From CAZSMK01 sp964608095 (GTDB lineage: Bacteria > Sumerlaeota > Sumerlaeia > MWCT01 > JAGHBZ01), in contig CAZSMK010000110.1 of the NCBI GenBank assembly GCA_964608095.1, positions 1 to 50,575 of the forward strand: DNA of 50,575 nucleotides, read 5' to 3'. This document shows, one piece after another, positions 1-8,919 of the stretch. The notes below the pieces were generated by a model. It was given only the letters and a program-made list of their open reading frames with translations, was not told the origin of the DNA and did no database searches. Position 1 is the first letter of the stretch. Every line of letters starts with the position of its first letter. A program made the translations under genes and the position numbers.

Positions 1-219
1 ATCGGTATCTTACAACAATAATGAGCACAACATTCAATCTTAAAACCGATTGTTTAGTCTAATTGTTTCCCGCAAAACTCCTATTTCGCGAATCTCTCGA
101 TTAACACACGTGATTCGCACAATTATTGGCTTATGTCAGGTTATGCTCCTGCCTTTTCTCAAAAATATCCTTCACGTCTTATCGAGTCCCGATATGATAG
201 GGCGAGGATTTCAAGATTT

Positions 220-1782
220 TTAATAAATAAGGGGAACGCTTGGAGAGGTAAACAGTTCTTCGGGCGTGGGCAAGGGTGTAACGACAGGCGATTCGACAGG
301 TGGAATAGTCTCTGGCACAGGGGTGGGAGTAATTTCAGGTAATTCCGGTATGGCTATCACTTCGGTGGGAGTAGTTGGAAGTATCTCGCTTGTGATGGCT
401 TCTTCCCCTTTCACCTCAAGGCGGGCGGCGGTGAGTAGAGCATCTATTTTTTGCCTTTGTGCATCTGAGAACACGTAGAGATCGAGATGGGGCGCACTAT
501 CAAGCAGGCGAGTGTATTCTCCTCTGTTAAATAGTTTTTCAAGCGCATTAATAACAAGACGTCCTGTATGCACACGAAGGTCTTCACCAATTAACGCGGA
601 AATCTCTTTAAGGCTTTCTCTACTCAAGAGCGAAATCTGCTCCCGAGCCTGCTCCAGTATTCTATAAGCATCACGTAATTGCCCTTTTTCTATTCGCGAT
701 TCCATTTCTTTAATCATCGTTTTGACGGTTGCCGTTCTCAGAGACTCCACTAATTCTGCTATAGGAGAACTATATTCAGGGTACTCTTCAAGGAGTGTGT
801 GTGCAGATTCGATAGCATTCTCTACATTCCCGGCAGACGCCTCTTGTCTCAAACGATCTATCATTGATGAAACGTAGTGCCGTTCCAATCTCGACAGGTT
901 CTTTTTGAGTATCTCTATCTCGTTGTCTTCTGGAAAGGAGATGATAAATTTTTCAACCTCGGCTTTTATCCATGGAAACGAAGCGGGGTTGCTGTAGAAA
1001 TTTCTGATCTGACGATGTATATTTCTCAGGAGAACACCGCGTATATCGGAAATCATGGTAGTAAGAAGACGATTTAATTCGGGCGGAGGCTTCCTGCGAA
1101 GCGTTTCTCTTGTGAGTGTAAGTGCATCATAAAAACGCCCTTCCCTCTCTGCGTCGCGTATTACCTGCAACTGGTCTGTAATATATCGTTCGATGTTTTC
1201 TTTGAGAATTTGGGCAGATGAAAGAACGCCAGGATCGTTCACATTTTGTTCGATTCGGGTCAACAATGAAAGCGCAGAATGGTAATTATTCGCCAAATAA
1301 GAGTTCCATGCACGATCGAGAAGTTTTTCTTCTTTTTCTGGCAGAGTGGATGCAAGAAAGAGCCCGATATTCACCACAAGAAGAATGATAAGAACCACTC
1401 CTGCATAAGCGAGAATCTTTATACGATGCGAAGAGCGCTTGAGGTCGATAGCCCGATTGATATAGTCATGGGCTTTTAACAACATGGGCTCGAGTTTGAG
1501 CGCTTCTTTCCATTGTTCTACTGCTTTATCCATATTACCCGTTCGGGCGTATACGGTACCAAGGACGACATGTGCATTGACATTGTGTCGATCAAGGTCA
1601 AGAACATTCTGGAGAGCAAGGATGGCTTCCGTGTATCGACCCCGTTCAGCATGTTCAATTGCCATTATGTATTGATCGTTTGCCTTATTGTGGATAAGGC
1701 GAAGCATGCTGAGGTCGCGGTTGCAATGATAACAGACGTCGACGTCGTCACGATTGATGGTCTTGCAATATGGACAAATCAT
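220..1782 (-). CDS. Zinc-ribbon / TPR membrane protein of the chaperone operon
   Basis: 520 residues, specific function not recognised. The N-terminus is a four-cysteine zinc ribbon (C3, C6, C17, C20), followed by two to three TPR-like helices (about residues 35-110). One strong membrane segment follows (about 123-145), then a long helical domain of TPR-like character (150-455) and a proline/threonine/glutamate-rich tail (465-520). Topology is probably a small cytoplasmic zinc-ribbon/TPR head, a membrane anchor and a large domain on the other side. It is the last gene of a minus-strand run J-like protein, GrpE, DnaK-like, with a 93 bp gap after the Hsp70 gene, so co-transcription is likely but not certain. 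Inference: a membrane docking or client-recruiting factor for the neighbouring Hsp70. It could equally be an unrelated TPR scaffold. Confidence 0.8.
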   Translation of the reverse strand: MICPYCKTINRDDVDVCYHCNRDLSMLRLIHNKANDQYIMAIEHAERGRYTEAILALQNVLDLDRHNVNAHVVLGTVYARTGNMDKAVEQWKEALKLEPMLLKAHDYINRAIDLKRSSHRIKILAYAGVVLIILLVVNIGLFLASTLPEKEEKLLDRAWNSYLANNYHSALSLLTRIEQNVNDPGVLSSAQILKENIERYITDQLQVIRDAEREGRFYDALTLTRETLRRKPPPELNRLLTTMISDIRGVLLRNIHRQIRNFYSNPASFPWIKAEVEKFIISFPEDNEIEILKKNLSRLERHYVSSMIDRLRQEASAGNVENAIESAHTLLEEYPEYSSPIAELVESLRTATVKTMIKEMESRIEKGQLRDAYRILEQAREQISLLSRESLKEISALIGEDLRVHTGRLVINALEKLFNRGEYTRLLDSAPHLDLYVFSDAQRQKIDALLTAARLEVKGEEAITSEILPTTPTEVIAIPELPEITPTPVPETIPPVESPVVTPLPTPEELFTSPSVPLIY

Positions 1783-1875
1783 CGTGTCTCTCTATCCTCT
1801 ATAATGTTCAACACTATCCGGGAGGAAGGAATAAAAGGTGATTCGTTTGTGTGCTGGGTAAGCGGACATCGCTAC

Positions 1876-3633
1876 TTAACGGGCAGCCATTTCCATTTCA
1901 GTGAGTAAGCGAATCACATCGTCAATCAAGGAATCAAGCTTGGCATCATCGCCGCTTTTGAGCGCTTTTTTGAGTTGATCTCGTTTCGTCCTGAGTTCAT
2001 CCGCCATAGGATGCGAGCCTTTACTGGTGAGCGCCTTTTCCGCACGTGTGAGGATATCCTGAACCTCTTCATCCCGTCGTTCCTGAATTTTTTCGCGAAG
2101 TATTTTCGTCACTCTTTCGCGTGCTTCCTTGATCATACGTGCTTTTTCTGCATCATCGAGCTTCGAGCCCGTTGCCGCTATGGTGATTTTCTTTTCCACT
2201 CCTGTCGCAAGGTCCTCGGCACGAGCTTCGAGTATCCGATCCGCATTCAGCTTGAACGTAACTTCGATCCGGGGCACACCTCGAGGCGCCGGCGTTATCC
2301 CTTCGATGCGGAGAAGATCGAGAAACGTATTTTCCGATGCTATTGGCTCGTCTCCTTCGTATACCGGGAAGGAAACCGCTTCCTGAAAATCGCGTGTCGT
2401 GGTGAATATATCTTTTGCCTCGGTCGGATAGGTAGAGTTTCGTTCAACTATAACGCCAAGCTGATCGTTGATAAGGCCGACTCCCAATGAGAAGGGAGTC
2501 ATGTGTATGATTACGGGCTTTTCACGTCCATAGCGGGCGGCAAGAGTATCTTCAATCTCACCTTCAATGGGAGAAAGAATGAGTGTTTGTACTGCGGCGC
2601 CTAATGCGACGACTTCTTCCGGGGAAATATCGCGATGGGGAGTTTTCTTGAGCGTATCTTTTACCAATCGCTGAACCGCGGGCATACGTGTTGAACCGCC
2701 AACGAGGAGAACCGTGTTGATTTTATCAACATCAAGGCGCGCATCTTCAATAGCTTGAAGCATGGGAGGGATGGTTTGTTGCAAAAGATCATCAACCAAC
2801 GATTCAAACTGCGAGCGCGTCACTACCTCGTCAAGTGTCAGAGGTCCTTTGTCAGTCATGGTGATGGCTTCGATAAGGACATGGGTCTCTTTAAGTTCGG
2901 AAAGTTCAATCTTTGCCTCTTCAGCCCTTTCCTTTAATCGTGCCATCGCAATTGGATCATCCGAAAGATCTATGTTGTGCTTCTTTTTGAATTGCTCGAG
3001 GAGATAATCCACGACTCTCTGGTCGAAGTCATCGCCGCCGAGATGGGTATTGCCCTGGATTGCAAGTACCTGAAATACTCCCGAAATAACCTCGATTATT
3101 GAAACGTCGTAGGTTCCACCGCCAAGGTCATAGACCAGAATGACCTGATCCTGCTCCTTATCGAGTCCGTATGCCAATGCAGCGGAGGTCGGTTCGTCGA
3201 TAATGCGTCTGACTTTTAAACCGGCGATCTCGCCTGAATCTTTGGTAGCCTGGCGCTGAGCATCATTGAAATATGCAGGTGCTGTAATGACCGCTTGGCT
3301 GATCTCTTCTCCGAAATATTCCTCTGCATCATGTTTCATCTTTTGCAGAATCATTGCAGAGACTTCCTGTGGAGCGTATTCTTTGCCGTCTATCTTCACA
3401 CGGTAATTTGTACCCATGTGACGTTTAATTGAAAATACCGTCCGCCCCACATTCATGATTGCCGCACGACGGGCTTTCTTGCCTACTAATATCTCATCAC
3501 TCTTTGTCATACTCACCACTGAAGGTGTGAGACGTTCGCCCAGACTGTTTGGCACAATCATTGGCCCATTTTTCTCCATAACCGCCATGACCGTATTCGT
3601 TGTGCCTAAATCGATTCCTAATATTCGTGCCAT
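1876..3633 (-). CDS. dnaK: DnaK-like Hsp70 chaperone with atypical interdomain linker
   Basis: 585 residues, shorter than E. coli DnaK (638). ATPase domain: phosphate-1 loop GIDLGTTNT (6-14), VYDLGGGTYDVS (167-178), adenosine motif LLVGGSTRMP (309-318). Substrate-binding beta domain from about 378, with the APRG-PRIEVTF signature of Hsp70s, then a helical lid ending in a basic/acidic tail with no typical EEVD-like end. Oddities: the segment joining the two domains (350-377) is about 13 residues longer than in E. coli DnaK. The conserved linker run ending in Leu-Leu-Leu-Asp is replaced by Val-Ile-Ile-His. The Asn of the NEPTAAA motif is Asp146 (IIDEPTSAA). The gene starts 5 bp after grpE, with GGGAG upstream. 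Very likely an ATP-driven folding chaperone. Because of the linker and the partner J protein it may be a specialised paralogue rather than the main DnaK. Confidence 0.95.
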   Translation of the reverse strand: MARILGIDLGTTNTVMAVMEKNGPMIVPNSLGERLTPSVVSMTKSDEILVGKKARRAAIMNVGRTVFSIKRHMGTNYRVKIDGKEYAPQEVSAMILQKMKHDAEEYFGEEISQAVITAPAYFNDAQRQATKDSGEIAGLKVRRIIDEPTSAALAYGLDKEQDQVILVYDLGGGTYDVSIIEVISGVFQVLAIQGNTHLGGDDFDQRVVDYLLEQFKKKHNIDLSDDPIAMARLKERAEEAKIELSELKETHVLIEAITMTDKGPLTLDEVVTRSQFESLVDDLLQQTIPPMLQAIEDARLDVDKINTVLLVGGSTRMPAVQRLVKDTLKKTPHRDISPEEVVALGAAVQTLILSPIEGEIEDTLAARYGREKPVIIHMTPFSLGVGLINDQLGVIVERNSTYPTEAKDIFTTTRDFQEAVSFPVYEGDEPIASENTFLDLLRIEGITPAPRGVPRIEVTFKLNADRILEARAEDLATGVEKKITIAATGSKLDDAEKARMIKEARERVTKILREKIQERRDEEVQDILTRAEKALTSKGSHPMADELRTKRDQLKKALKSGDDAKLDSLIDDVIRLLTEMEMAAR

Positions 3634-3638
3634 AATTG

Positions 3639-4190
3639 CTACTCGCTCCCTTCTTTGTATGATACGACAACTTTAGCGTCTCGAATGACCTTCCCCCTAA
3701 AAATGTAGCCTTTTTGTCGCTCTGCTATTATAGTATTATGAGATGATTCTTGCGATGGAATATACTCTACGACTTCGTGGTAGTCAAGATTAACCGGTTT
3801 TCCTACTGATTCAATTTGAGACACTCCATGCTTCTCCAATATATTGGTTATTCTGAAGTATAATGTTTCAAGTGTTTTGAGCCAATTATTAACCTCAGGA
3901 GAAGGGGGATGAGAGCGCGCAACCTTCAACACATGTTCAAGTCCATCAAGAAAAGGCAATATGCCCCTTACCAGCTGTTCGAGTTCTTCAGTTGTGGCTT
4001 CATCACGACGATACTTGAGCTTTCTTGCCTGCTCAAGTGCGGACTCCCTTTCCGTCATCAACTCTTTTATTATGCTTAACATATCCTTATCGCCAGAAAA
4101 CGCTCTATCTTTAGAAGTCTCTTTAACTTTACTGCTCTTGACAGGTAAAGGGAATTCATATTCGAGTATTTTTGTGTTGAAACGATTCAT
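3639..4190 (-). CDS. grpE: GrpE-type nucleotide exchange factor
   Basis: 183 residues. A charged N-terminal third leads into a long helix (ERESALEQARKLKYRRDEA, about 48-66), the dimerisation coiled coil of GrpE. A C-terminal beta domain contains the GrpE features HGVSQIESVGKPVNLDYHEVV and a final RGKVIRDAKVVVS. The family releases ADP from DnaK. Here it lies between the J-like gene (41 bp gap) and the Hsp70 gene (5 bp gap), so the three are almost certainly one transcription unit. The loss of the usual FDP-xxHEA motif (reads LDYHEVV) shows a divergent member, but length and order of elements are normal. Confidence 0.88.
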   Translation of the reverse strand: MNRFNTKILEYEFPLPVKSSKVKETSKDRAFSGDKDMLSIIKELMTERESALEQARKLKYRRDEATTEELEQLVRGILPFLDGLEHVLKVARSHPPSPEVNNWLKTLETLYFRITNILEKHGVSQIESVGKPVNLDYHEVVEYIPSQESSHNTIIAERQKGYIFRGKVIRDAKVVVSYKEGSE

Positions 4191-4231
4191 TGATGGTTTT
4201 ATAGTTCACGCTCTCCTTTTGTCAAATAAAA

Positions 4232-5518
4232 TTACCGCTTTAATTTTAATTCTGATATTGCCTTCTTCGCCAGCTTGTTCCTCGGGTCGATTTTCAGTAC
4301 ATTGTTGAACTCTTGATACGCAGAGGGAATATCGCCTTTCATTACATAAGTCGACCCAATCTCAAAGTGAACCTCGGGGCTTCGCGGGAGATATTTCAAG
4401 AGCGCTTTAAAGTGAACAAGTGCATGAGTGAACAAGCCGTTTTCTCGAAGTTTTTTCCCGAGACTGAGATGTGCGCGAATAAGGTTATCGCGCGTGGTAT
4501 TATTTTTCGGGTCCATGTGGAGACTTTTTTTCCATGCACCGAACGCCGCGTCTACCTGTCCTGCATTTAAAAGCGCCCACCCAAGCATGTTCAACACATC
4601 TACATTCTTGGAATCCATCTTAAGCAGATTATGCAACTCTTGAATTGCCTCATCCCATTTTTGTTCTTCCATCAAGGTCGCGGCAATCTGGTAATGAGCG
4701 TCATAATCATCAGGCTTTATCTTCAAAATTTCCCTGTATTGCGTGAGGGCTGATTCTTTATCCTTCGCCTCGCCGGATACCGCTATGCCTCCATAATGTT
4801 TGTGCACCTCGATTATGAGGGTTTTTAGATATTCATCATCGGGCTTGCGGTCTAGCTCTTTACGCCATCGATCAACTACTTCTTTCCAGTACATCCTGGC
4901 TTTATCCTTTTTGCCTGATAACTCATACGCAAGCGCCATATTTTGAAGGAGCGCGGAATTATCCGGATTCATCTGCAGGGCGTGTTCCCAGAGTTCCAGC
5001 GCTTCATCGTAGAGACCATGTATTGCATACGAATATCCCAGGAAAATATATGCGTATATGAGGTTATGGCGCGCTCGATGATGCGTGCCATCTATATTGA
5101 GGATAGACTGCCAATCTGTAATAGCCTCTGCCCACAGTTTCCGTTTAACCTTCTTGTAACTGCGTTGCATATAAGCGGTAATCAACTCATTTTTTACCTC
5201 GGAACCGGTTACTGAATTTCTCACCTTAGTCTCGAGCTCTTTTATTTTTCCCTGCAATTCCGCTATTGAGGTGTCGTTTTTTTCGTCTTCATTGAAAACG
5301 AATTCTCCCTTAACTGGATTGAAGGTGAAGAGGTCTTCATGGGCTCGCTTTTTGGGGTCGCGCAGTCGCTCATACGCGTTTTTGATAATCATGAACTGTT
5401 CGACATGGTGTTCCGGATCGAACTTCTTTACCAATTCGACGTAGGCACGTTTTATTTCATCTTCGGTTGATCCTTTTGAAACATTGAGGACTTCATACGA
5501 ACTTTTATCCCTGGTCAT
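4232..5518 (-). CDS. J-domain-like TPR protein with degenerate HPD motif (DPE)
   Basis: 428 residues. Residues 6-62 align along their whole length with a J domain: YEVLNVSKGSTEDEIKRAY forms helices I-II and FMIIKNAYERLRDPKKRA forms helix III. The loop that should read His-Pro-Asp reads Asp34-Pro35-Glu36. Residues 85-110 are a charged coiled stretch, and the rest (about 115-425) is a superhelix of TPR units, e.g. ALELWEHALQMNPDNSALL and AFGAWKKSLHMDPKN. No membrane segment or signal peptide, so cytoplasmic. First gene of the operon with grpE and the Hsp70 gene. AAGGAG lies 14 nt before the ATG, a rather long gap. HPD is needed in classical J proteins to stimulate Hsp70 ATPase, so this is either a J-like adaptor or a co-evolved partner of the odd Hsp70 next door. 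Confidence 0.85.
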   Translation of the reverse strand: MTRDKSSYEVLNVSKGSTEDEIKRAYVELVKKFDPEHHVEQFMIIKNAYERLRDPKKRAHEDLFTFNPVKGEFVFNEDEKNDTSIAELQGKIKELETKVRNSVTGSEVKNELITAYMQRSYKKVKRKLWAEAITDWQSILNIDGTHHRARHNLIYAYIFLGYSYAIHGLYDEALELWEHALQMNPDNSALLQNMALAYELSGKKDKARMYWKEVVDRWRKELDRKPDDEYLKTLIIEVHKHYGGIAVSGEAKDKESALTQYREILKIKPDDYDAHYQIAATLMEEQKWDEAIQELHNLLKMDSKNVDVLNMLGWALLNAGQVDAAFGAWKKSLHMDPKNNTTRDNLIRAHLSLGKKLRENGLFTHALVHFKALLKYLPRSPEVHFEIGSTYVMKGDIPSAYQEFNNVLKIDPRNKLAKKAISELKLKR

Positions 5519-5686
5519 AATAATGTGTTTGTCTCCTTAGTTGATGGCATTAAGCCAAAAAAACACCTAACTCTACAAAAAATGAGAAAAAATCAATTCA
5601 GCTTATCGTGTTTCGTACAATGAATTCAAGCATAAAAAGCCACTTCATCTTTGCTTTACAGTGAATACCTCTCCGCTCTTCCCCAA

Positions 5687-7087
5687 TTAGGACTCTTCAA
5701 AAAGGTTGTATTTAACCATTTTATTATGAAGACTTTTCCTGCTGATGCCAAGTAGTTCTGCGGCTTTTTGTCGGTGAGCTTGAGCCTCACGCAATGCCCT
5801 CTGAATAATCATCTTTTCAAGCTGTTCCGACACCCTCTGGAGTTTCTCTCCCAAAGGTTGGGAAAAATCATCAAAAATTTGGGGATCCACGTTGGGAATC
5901 CATCCGGGATGACTGATGTATTCACGCGGTAACGACTCCGCACTAATATAATCATTATTCGTCATAACCATCGCACGTTGAATAGCATTCTCCAATTCTC
6001 TCACATTGCCGGGCCAATGATATTTCATAAAAACATCCATGACTTCAGGACTGATACCCCGTATATTCTTATTAAGGCTTTCATTATATTTTTCTATGAA
6101 ATGATCACACAGAAGGGGAATGTCATTTTTCCGGATTCGGAGTGGCGGAAGATGAATCGGCAGCACATTGAGTCGGAAAAAAAGATCTTCTCGAAACGTC
6201 CCTTCTCGTACTCCTTTTGCCAGATCCTTATTAGTTGCGGCGATTATGCGAACATCAATCTTTATCGTAGTGGTTGAGCCAAGGTGTTCGAATTCCTTTT
6301 GCTCGATGATTCTGAGCAATTTTGATTGCAATGCCATCGACATGTCGCCGATTTCATCGAGGAATATTGTTCCGCTATGGGCGACTTCAAACTTCCCCTT
6401 TTTGGTAGTATAGGCGCCGGTGAATGCGCCGCGTTCATACCCGAACAATTCCGACTCCAGGAGTTCTTCAGGAATCGCGGCACAATTTACTTTTATGAAA
6501 GGCTTGTCTTTCCTTTGACTTTCGCGGTGTATAGCACGTGCAACCAACTCTTTTCCGGTTCCCGATTCACCGAAAATAATGACTATCAAGTCGGATGAAC
6601 TCACCTTGTGAATAAGCAAAAAGACTTCCTGCATCTCAGAAGAGGTTCCCACAAATTCTCCGAATTGAGATTGCTGCTGTACAATCTGTCGTTCCAGCAT
6701 CCGGACTTTTTGTTCAAGGCGTCGTTTTTCCAACACGCGTCTGATCACAATTCGCAACTCGTCGTTGTCAAATGGTTTTGAAAAGTAATCGTAGGCTCCT
6801 TGCTGAATAGCCTTCAACGCAATGCTGGGTGAACCATGAGCGGTGATGACCACCGTGATCAGATCAGGTCGAATATGTTTGACTTCTTCCAGGAATGAAA
6901 AGCCGTCCTTATTCGGCATGACCAGATCGACAACCGCCAGATCATATGCTCTTTGCTTGACTTTCTTTATGCCTTCTTCTCCATCATTCGCTTCGTCCAG
7001 ATAAAATCCCTCTTCTTCCAATACTTCACGGATTACGTATCTTATCCCCGGATCATCATCGACTATGAGTATTTTGGACTGGGTCAT
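5687..7087 (-). CDS. Sigma-54-dependent response regulator (NtrC family)
   Basis: 466 residues with three standard domains. Receiver domain 1-120: acidic pocket D10-D12 and phospho-acceptor Asp54 in VVDLVMP. AAA+ domain about 140-380: Walker A GESGTGKE, the sigma-54 contact loop GAFTGA, Walker B TIFLDEIGD. Fis-type helix-turn-helix at 430-466 (QKAAELLGISRKSLHNKM). It would open sigma-54 promoters when phosphorylated. The gene follows the histidine kinase gene (50 bp gap), so they are a cognate pair. The regulated genes cannot be deduced: I saw no clear -24/-12 promoter in the window. Confidence 0.96.
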   Translation of the reverse strand: MTQSKILIVDDDPGIRYVIREVLEEEGFYLDEANDGEEGIKKVKQRAYDLAVVDLVMPNKDGFSFLEEVKHIRPDLITVVITAHGSPSIALKAIQQGAYDYFSKPFDNDELRIVIRRVLEKRRLEQKVRMLERQIVQQQSQFGEFVGTSSEMQEVFLLIHKVSSSDLIVIIFGESGTGKELVARAIHRESQRKDKPFIKVNCAAIPEELLESELFGYERGAFTGAYTTKKGKFEVAHSGTIFLDEIGDMSMALQSKLLRIIEQKEFEHLGSTTTIKIDVRIIAATNKDLAKGVREGTFREDLFFRLNVLPIHLPPLRIRKNDIPLLCDHFIEKYNESLNKNIRGISPEVMDVFMKYHWPGNVRELENAIQRAMVMTNNDYISAESLPREYISHPGWIPNVDPQIFDDFSQPLGEKLQRVSEQLEKMIIQRALREAQAHRQKAAELLGISRKSLHNKMVKYNLFEES

Positions 7088-7136
7088 CGTGGTATCTTTT
7101 GTAAAATATGTATTACAAGTCGCTTGTCCTTAGTTG

Positions 7137-8609
7137 TCAATCCTGTTCTGAAGTGATTATTTTTTCTAATGGGAATTCTATAATAAATGCGGTCTCGTTA
7201 TTAGCGCTTTCAACCCTGATGGTGCCGCAGTTGTAAATAATAATCTGATATGCAATGCTCAAACCCAATCCCTTCCCTTGAGGTTTTGTAGTGAAAAAGG
7301 GTTGAAAAATACGGTCTTTGTCACTCTCCGGCACGCTTGAGCCGGTGTTTGAAATTATGATTCGAATTCTCGCTTCTTCCTCCGGAGAGTGATTCTGTAA
7401 AGAAGTTTTTATGCGAATTGTACCGTTGGCGTCTGTTGCTTCCACCGCATTTTCGAGAATATTATAAAATGCGCGAATCAGATTACCCGGGGGTAACAAC
7501 ACGTAGGGTAAGAGAGAGTAATCTTCGACAATTTTTATAGTGCGCAGTGTGGGGGCGGATTTACCCCGCTGCACCTTTATCAATGCCTCCGCAAGAAGTC
7601 GATTGATATCACATCGCTCATAGGGATCAGCCCTGGGATCCGCCATTTCCATGATCGCACTCACTACTTGATCGATCCTCTTTATTTCTTCGTTCATTAT
7701 ATCCAGATATTCTTTAACTTTTTCTGTATCATCTATTCGTTGCGTTAAAAGCTGGCTTAGCGATTTTATAGAAGCAAGTGGATTACGAATTTCATGAGCG
7801 ACACCGGTCGACAAGGCTCCGATGGCGGCAAGCACATCGGCACGTTGAAGCCCTTCATAGAAACTCTCGAGCGTTGAGATATCCCTGAGGTGTATTACAC
7901 TATCTTCCGCATCGCTTTTTCCCTCTTTGAATTTCGACATCGATGCAATCATGGCGTTTCGTTTACCCCCGGTTGTAGTCCAGCGGATAATCTCCGACTC
8001 TTGATTATTTTCCATAATCCGAATCAACGCATCGATAAGAAAGGGATCACGTGTGCGCCTCAGGTCTGAAAATGACTTCCCGATTGCATTCTCCGCCAAC
8101 ACTTTGAGAAATTTCTCCGCATCGATGTTCAGCGCCTTGATTTTCCCCGCGTTGTCGAGAAGAATTATGCCCCCGGATTCATTCTCCAGAATATAGCGAT
8201 CGCGTTCCTCAAACAGTTCCTGGAGATAATCAATCACCTGGTTGAAACTGGAACTCAATTGTCTCATTTCGTCCGTGATGGAAACATCCAGTTTGGGAGG
8301 TAAATTTCCCTGCGCGACAAGGGACACGCTTTCCGTCATTCGTTTGAGCGGTTTGATGATCGCAAGGGTGATGACCACCCCGACCAGCAAGGCAAGAAAG
8401 GTTATAACCAACGATGAAAACAAAATATATCGGGACGTTTCTTCGAGAACCTGTTGGACATATCGGTTCCCCGATGTCTCAAGAAAGAACTGGGCGATTT
8501 GATAATTACTTAAACCTACACCAATGGTAAAAAGCAATAACAGGGCGGGAAGAATTATCGATAAGCGAACCTGCCGGACTCGTTTACGTCTCTTTTCAAG
8601 ACTTTTCAT
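7137..8609 (-). CDS. Membrane PAS-domain sensor histidine kinase
   Basis: 490 residues. Two membrane helices (about 16-34 and 61-85) bracket a loop of only about 25 residues, so it has almost no external sensor domain. Then HAMP (86-135), PAS (about 138-245) and a dimerisation helix with the H box STGVAHEIRNPLASIK (phospho-acceptor His272). N box is NILENAVEA, followed by the catalytic lobe with FFTTKPQGKGLGLSIA. The G1 box, usually Asp-x-Gly-x-Gly, reads Asn-Thr-Gly-Ser-Ser; such variants exist among NtrB/AtoS-type kinases. The ATG overlaps the stop of the small membrane gene upstream (TAATG), so the two are translationally coupled. The partner is the NtrC-type regulator just downstream. Signal unknown; the PAS domain or the small membrane protein are the likely inputs. 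Confidence 0.95.
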   Translation of the reverse strand: MKSLEKRRKRVRQVRLSIILPALLLLFTIGVGLSNYQIAQFFLETSGNRYVQQVLEETSRYILFSSLVITFLALLVGVVITLAIIKPLKRMTESVSLVAQGNLPPKLDVSITDEMRQLSSSFNQVIDYLQELFEERDRYILENESGGIILLDNAGKIKALNIDAEKFLKVLAENAIGKSFSDLRRTRDPFLIDALIRIMENNQESEIIRWTTTGGKRNAMIASMSKFKEGKSDAEDSVIHLRDISTLESFYEGLQRADVLAAIGALSTGVAHEIRNPLASIKSLSQLLTQRIDDTEKVKEYLDIMNEEIKRIDQVVSAIMEMADPRADPYERCDINRLLAEALIKVQRGKSAPTLRTIKIVEDYSLLPYVLLPPGNLIRAFYNILENAVEATDANGTIRIKTSLQNHSPEEEARIRIIISNTGSSVPESDKDRIFQPFFTTKPQGKGLGLSIAYQIIIYNCGTIRVESANNETAFIIEFPLEKIITSEQD

Positions 8610-8797
8610 TACTTTTCCTCAGGTTCATCCTCCGGATGCTCTTCGCTTAAATACTTTCTCTCGAGTTCCACTAAAGGACTTTCGCGCTTTCGTCGTTCCT
8701 CTTTCTTCTTTACCTCTTTATAGATCAAATATATAGCTATTCCAATCGCGAGAGAAAGCCCCAAAAATACATAACTTGCATACCAGAATTCCAACAT
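8609..8797 (-). CDS. Small single-pass membrane protein, first gene of the two-component operon
   Basis: 62 residues. Residues 6-26 form one hydrophobic helix (YVFLGLSLAIGIAIYLIY). The remainder is a highly charged tail, first basic (KEVKKKEERRKR), then acidic (SEEHPEDEPEEK). An AAGGT ribosome site lies 6 nt before the ATG. The stop overlaps the start of the histidine kinase gene by one base, which supports it as a real gene and couples it to the kinase. Not recognised as a named family; a short assembly or sensing subunit for the kinase is an inference. Confidence 0.7.
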   Translation of the reverse strand: MLEFWYASYVFLGLSLAIGIAIYLIYKEVKKKEERRKRESPLVELERKYLSEEHPEDEPEEK

Positions 8798-8919
8798 GAC
8801 GCTACCTTTTTCAATGGCGGTGCATACTTTTCCCGTTGTTCCTTATTTGCTATTACAGGAACAGCACTCAAAACATTTTGCGATTCAATATAATAGTCCA
8901 TGACTGACCGTAAACGCAA

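Noticed and set aside
5519..5686. CIRCE-type heat-shock operator before the chaperone operon
   Set aside because: The inverted repeat TTAGCACTC / GAGTGCTAA is not present, and no convincing -35/-10 pair was found; only weak candidates.
8737..8919. 60-codon frame on the minus strand overlapping the small membrane gene
   Set aside because: No ribosome site, no recognisable composition; overlaps a better supported gene in another frame.
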